NCBI GenBank assembly: GCA_947566075.1
Contig: CANOIM010000003.1
Span: 124,001-188,000, forward strand
From: an uncultured Eggerthellaceae bacterium
GTDB lineage: Bacteria; Actinomycetota; Coriobacteriia; Coriobacteriales; Eggerthellaceae
Reading direction: 5' to 3'
Length of the DNA: 64,000 nt
Numbering within the stretch: the stretch's first letter is position 1; the number at the start of each line of letters is the position of its first letter. Of the stretch, positions 60,861 through 64,000 are shown in pieces. A program made the translations under genes and the position numbers. Under the pieces are notes generated by a model. That model did no database searches. It was not told where the DNA came from and saw only the letters and a program-made list of their open reading frames with translations.

Positions 60861-62222
60861 ATGTCAGATCCAGCTGCAGGCAGCGCGCCTGCACCCACCC
60901 CTCAGGGGTCATCTTCGGATGCACCCATCCCCGAGGTGACCGGTAAGGTCATCCGGAAGGTTGCCGTCTCATCATTCTTGGGCAACTTCATCGAATGGTT
61001 CGATTACGGTTCCTATTCATACTTCGCTACCATCATCGCAGCGGTGTTCTTCGCCTCTGAAGATCCTACGGTGGCGCTCATCTCCACCTTCGCTGTGTTC
61101 GCCGTATCCTTCGTGATGCGTCCCATAGGGGCTCTGTTCTGGGGCAGCCTGGGTGACAAGAAGGGGCGCAAGTGGGCGTTGTCCGTTTCCATCTTCCTGA
61201 TGTCAGGGGCCACGTTCCTCATCGGCTGCTTGCCCAGCTATGCGGTGATCGGCCTGGGCGCTCCGCTGCTGCTCTTGGTCTTGCGCATGATCCAAGGGTT
61301 CTCGGCGGCGGGCGAATACGCCGGAGCGGCCACCTTCCTGGCTGAATATGCCCCCGCAAAGAAGCGCGGCCTGTATTGCTCTATCGTGCCTGCCTCCACT
61401 TCGGTGGGGCTGCTGGTGGGCTCTACTCTGGCTACGCTCATGACCATCTTCCTGTCCCAAGAGGCCATCCTCAGCTGGGGCTGGCGCATCCCGTTCCTCT
61501 TGGCAGGCCCTCTGGGTCTGGTGGCCCACTACATCCGCACCAAGCTGGAGGATTCTCCCACCTATCAGGCCATGCAGGACAATCTGGCGAAGAAGGAACA
61601 AGGGGTGCAGCATCCCGTGCGCGATCTGTTCAAGCATCACCTCCGTGAGCTGATCGTCTCCTTCGGTGCCTGCATGTTGAACGCGGTGGGCTTCTATGCC
61701 GTGCTCACCTACCTGCCCACCTATTTGGAGACCGCCGTTGGCATGCCTGCGGAATCCTCCCAGATGGCCACCACCATAGCGCTCATCGCCTATGTGGCCT
61801 TCGTCTTCATCTCCGGCAAGATCTCTGACACCTTCGGGCGCAAGAAGATGCTCATCACCGCCTGCGTGCTGTTCGTGGTGCTCACGGTGCCCGCCTTCAT
61901 GCTGCTGAACACCGCAGACTTCTTCATCGTGCTGGCGGTGGAACTGGTGATGTGCTTCATCCTCACTATCAATGACGGCACGCTCTCAAGCTATCTGACA
62001 GAAACGTTCCCCACGGATGTCCGTTACACGGGCTTCGCGCTCAGCTTCAATCTGGCCAACGCCATCTTCGGCGGTACAGCAGCCATGATATCCACCGCGC
62101 TCATCGCGGCCACCGGCTCTACCGTGGCACCGGCATGGTATATGGTCATCATCGCGCTGATCGCGCTGATCGCCATGATCTTGTCCCACGAGAACTCCCA
62201 CAAAGAGCTGGATAGCATCTAA
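60861..62222 (+). CDS. MFS transporter of the metabolite:H+ symporter type
   Basis: The 453-residue, 12-helix protein begins with a hydrophilic ~35-residue tail and has MHS-family markers: NFIEWFDYGSYSYFA, the loop GDKKGRK and RMIQGFSAAGEYAGAATFLAE. The family includes ProP and citrate or osmolyte importers. AAGGAG lies 6 nt before the ATG. It follows the amidinotransferase by ~350 bp. Confidence 0.88.
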   Translation: MSDPAAGSAPAPTPQGSSSDAPIPEVTGKVIRKVAVSSFLGNFIEWFDYGSYSYFATIIAAVFFASEDPTVALISTFAVFAVSFVMRPIGALFWGSLGDKKGRKWALSVSIFLMSGATFLIGCLPSYAVIGLGAPLLLLVLRMIQGFSAAGEYAGAATFLAEYAPAKKRGLYCSIVPASTSVGLLVGSTLATLMTIFLSQEAILSWGWRIPFLLAGPLGLVAHYIRTKLEDSPTYQAMQDNLAKKEQGVQHPVRDLFKHHLRELIVSFGACMLNAVGFYAVLTYLPTYLETAVGMPAESSQMATTIALIAYVAFVFISGKISDTFGRKKMLITACVLFVVLTVPAFMLLNTADFFIVLAVELVMCFILTINDGTLSSYLTETFPTDVRYTGFALSFNLANAIFGGTAAMISTALIAATGSTVAPAWYMVIIALIALIAMILSHENSHKELDSI

Positions 62223-62249
62223 CGGGATACAGCAGCGAAAGGCCATTGC

Positions 62250-64000
62250 ATGTTCATCAAGACCATCAGATCCATGAGCCCGGGTGCTTGGTTCGCCCTG
62301 AGCCTCATAGCCTTGTTCATCGGGTTCGCCGGGGTCTATGGATGGTCTTACGGTACGAGCGCTTCAGGAGGGGCGCCCACCATCGAGCCGCTCTGGGAGG
62401 TCATCTTCTCATTGCTGGCGGCTCTGGTGGTGGCCCTGGTGCTCTTGCTGGTGAATGCAGGTTTGACGAAGCTGGCCTTCGCGTCTCTCAATAGAGGGGA
62501 TGCGCCAACGAAGCTGGATAAGGTCTTACCGAAGATGACGCCCAAGAGCGTGGCGCTCTTCGCGCTGATCTTGATCATCTTCTGGTCACCTTATCTGGTG
62601 GCTGTGTTCCCTGGCGTCCTCTATAACGACACCACTGTTCAGATGCAGCAGGTCTACGAGGATGCCCATCCCCTGAACATCCGCTTCGGGGGCAACGACC
62701 AGCTTGACGAAGAGGAGCTGGATGCCGCTGAGAAGATGAACGAGTATCAGAAGCGCTCCTCATCGCTCAGCCTCACAGATGCATGGCTCGTGGATCATCA
62801 TCCCTTCGCGCTCACGCTCTTCTTGGGAGGCATCGCCTCTCTTTCCGATGCTCTGTTCGGCAATTGGATGCCAGCCCTTGGGTTCTTGATGATCCTGCAG
62901 GTCATCCTCTATGCAGGTGTGCTCTCTTTCGCCATCGCCTATCTGCGGAAGAGGGGTGCACCGCCATCGCTGTGCTTAGCGGCGCTGCTCTTCTTCTGCC
63001 TGTTCCCCGGGATCCCCTATTTCGTGGGGATGATCATGAAGGATTGCATCTTCACGCTCTTCTGCATCCCCTATTTCCTCATGCTGGCTGAATGCGTGCT
63101 GACCAAGGGAGCCTTCTTCAAGAAGAAGCGGGCGGTGGTGGCGTTCATCATCCTTGCCATCCTCATGTGCCTGACCAAGAAGACCGGGGTCTATATCGTG
63201 GGCGCAACGGCCCTGTTCGGGCTCATAGCAAGCATCGTGGCTCTGAGGCGGGCGAAGAAGGCTTCTGCGGGAAGCGGCCAGGGAAACGTGGCGGCGTCTT
63301 CGCGGGCGGCTGTCTGGGCCTTCCTGCTCCAAGGGGGTATAAGTGCGCTATTGATGTTCGTCATTGTGCCCTTCTGCATCTTCCCGGCGCTCAACATCGC
63401 CCCCGGGAGCAAGGCGGAGGCTTTGGGGTTCATGTTCCAGCAAACAGCGCGCGTCTACGTGGACCACGGAGAGGACTCTCTGACACCCGAGGAGCGAGCC
63501 GCCGTTGCGGATGTGATGCGAGTGGCAGACCTCGAATGGGACTATCGGCCTAGGAGCGCAGACTATGCGAAGCTGCGCGTCCGGGCAGAGATGACCAACG
63601 AACAGCTTCTGAGCTACCTTGGCGCCTACATCAGCATGGGTGTGCGCTACCCCGTATCCTATGCGGAAGCCATCATCTGCACCGCAGCCGGTTATCTGGC
63701 GCCAGTCGTGTCCACCGAGCTAGCTACGGATACGTTGAACTGGAAGCTCTCCTTCGATGATGACCGACCGGTGCTTTGGCCGCTGGATGCAACGGCTGAG
63801 CTGCGGGGCTTCATCCAGTCGCTCTGGGGGTTCTTGCAGCAGATCCCCGTGGTGGGGCTGCTCTTCAACGGCGTCACCTACGCTCTGTGGATCCCGGCCG
63901 TACTCCTGTTCTTCTGTCTGCGCAACCGCCTGAAGGGGGGCATCCTGTTCGTCCCCTTCGCCCTGATCACCTTCTTCTGCCTCATAGGCCCCGTCTATGA
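62250..64000 (+). CDS. Large polytopic membrane protein (DUF6020-like), partial
   Basis: The ATG at 62250 is preceded by AAAGG, and the frame has no stop to the window edge (583 codons seen), so the gene runs off the end. The protein has repeated helices, an extracellular segment with YNDTTVQMQQVY and DHHPFALTLFLGG, and a NHHP-like HHP element as seen in DUF6020-type Actinobacteria and Firmicutes membrane proteins, which may be GT-C-type glycosyltransferases. The assignment rests on pattern memory. Confidence 0.65.
   Translation, partial: MFIKTIRSMSPGAWFALSLIALFIGFAGVYGWSYGTSASGGAPTIEPLWEVIFSLLAALVVALVLLLVNAGLTKLAFASLNRGDAPTKLDKVLPKMTPKSVALFALILIIFWSPYLVAVFPGVLYNDTTVQMQQVYEDAHPLNIRFGGNDQLDEEELDAAEKMNEYQKRSSSLSLTDAWLVDHHPFALTLFLGGIASLSDALFGNWMPALGFLMILQVILYAGVLSFAIAYLRKRGAPPSLCLAALLFFCLFPGIPYFVGMIMKDCIFTLFCIPYFLMLAECVLTKGAFFKKKRAVVAFIILAILMCLTKKTGVYIVGATALFGLIASIVALRRAKKASAGSGQGNVAASSRAAVWAFLLQGGISALLMFVIVPFCIFPALNIAPGSKAEALGFMFQQTARVYVDHGEDSLTPEERAAVADVMRVADLEWDYRPRSADYAKLRVRAEMTNEQLLSYLGAYISMGVRYPVSYAEAIICTAAGYLAPVVSTELATDTLNWKLSFDDDRPVLWPLDATAELRGFIQSLWGFLQQIPVVGLLFNGVTYALWIPAVLLFFCLRNRLKGGILFVPFALITFFCLIGPVY

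Overview
The window looks like a chromosomal segment of a high-GC Gram-positive bacterium. An actinobacterial-type integration host factor (mIHF, 57.8-58.1 kb), lipobox lipoproteins, a sortase-like protein, a GH25 muramidase, YhgE/Pip proteins and a Bce-type antibiotic-response module point to an anaerobic actinobacterium, most likely class Coriobacteriia. That placement is inferred from gene content; no rRNA gene is present to confirm it.

Layout. 0-9.2 kb: end of a coiled-coil gene, then an amino-acid permease followed by three peptidases/amidohydrolases (S10, C45-like Ntn, C1B PepC), a LysR regulator, an EamA exporter and a radical SAM protein. 9.3-14.4 kb (minus strand): a complete BceRS-BceAB-type module with an unlisted 31-residue membrane peptide and a BceR-like box in front of the ABC genes. 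14.4-19.3 kb: a tyrosine phosphatase, an APH-type kinase with a membrane protein, and a soluble hybrid histidine kinase. Three copies of a large palindromic repeat lie between genes at 12.5, 15.2 and 19.3 kb. 19.5-25.2 kb: two overlapping YhgE/Pip genes and CorA. 25.4-33.3 kb: a long co-directional run with a cyclophilin lipoprotein, larE-larB-larC (nickel-pincer cofactor), a RhaD-like aldolase with a Pro/Gln-rich tail, YbaK, an OPT transporter and an MFS exporter.

33.3-36.7 kb is an accessory patch: about 590 bp of hairpin-rich non-coding DNA, then an Rpn-type nuclease gene split by an IS110-family element. Removing the element with one copy of a 10-bp direct repeat restores the rpn frame exactly. 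The element's 5' non-coding region carries a 12-bp match to the insertion site, as expected if it encodes a bridge RNA. 36.7-46.1 kb: Dtd, GH25 muramidase, trpB2 behind a trp-type attenuator (leader peptide with three consecutive Trp codons), metNIQ, a sortase-like protein whose Shine-Dalgarno lies in a hairpin, rsmI, a YgjP-type metallohydrolase, SRP RNA and DedA. 46.2-51.5 kb is visibly AT-richer and holds an Arch_ATPase/DUF234 protein and two TetR-transporter pairs (MATE, AEC), a probable acquired island. 51.6-64 kb: dnaX-ybaB-recR, a MobB-MobA fusion with an Fe-S protein, a 4-TM protein, mIHF, a small alarmone synthetase, a glycine-amidinotransferase-like enzyme with an MHS transporter, and the start of a large polytopic membrane protein that runs off the edge.

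The most distinctive observations are the IS110/rpn insertion with its candidate target guide, the trpB2 attenuator, the small membrane peptide in the Bce module, the dispersed palindromes, the short LarC, and the tailed RhaD. No CRISPR array, prophage or tRNA gene was seen.
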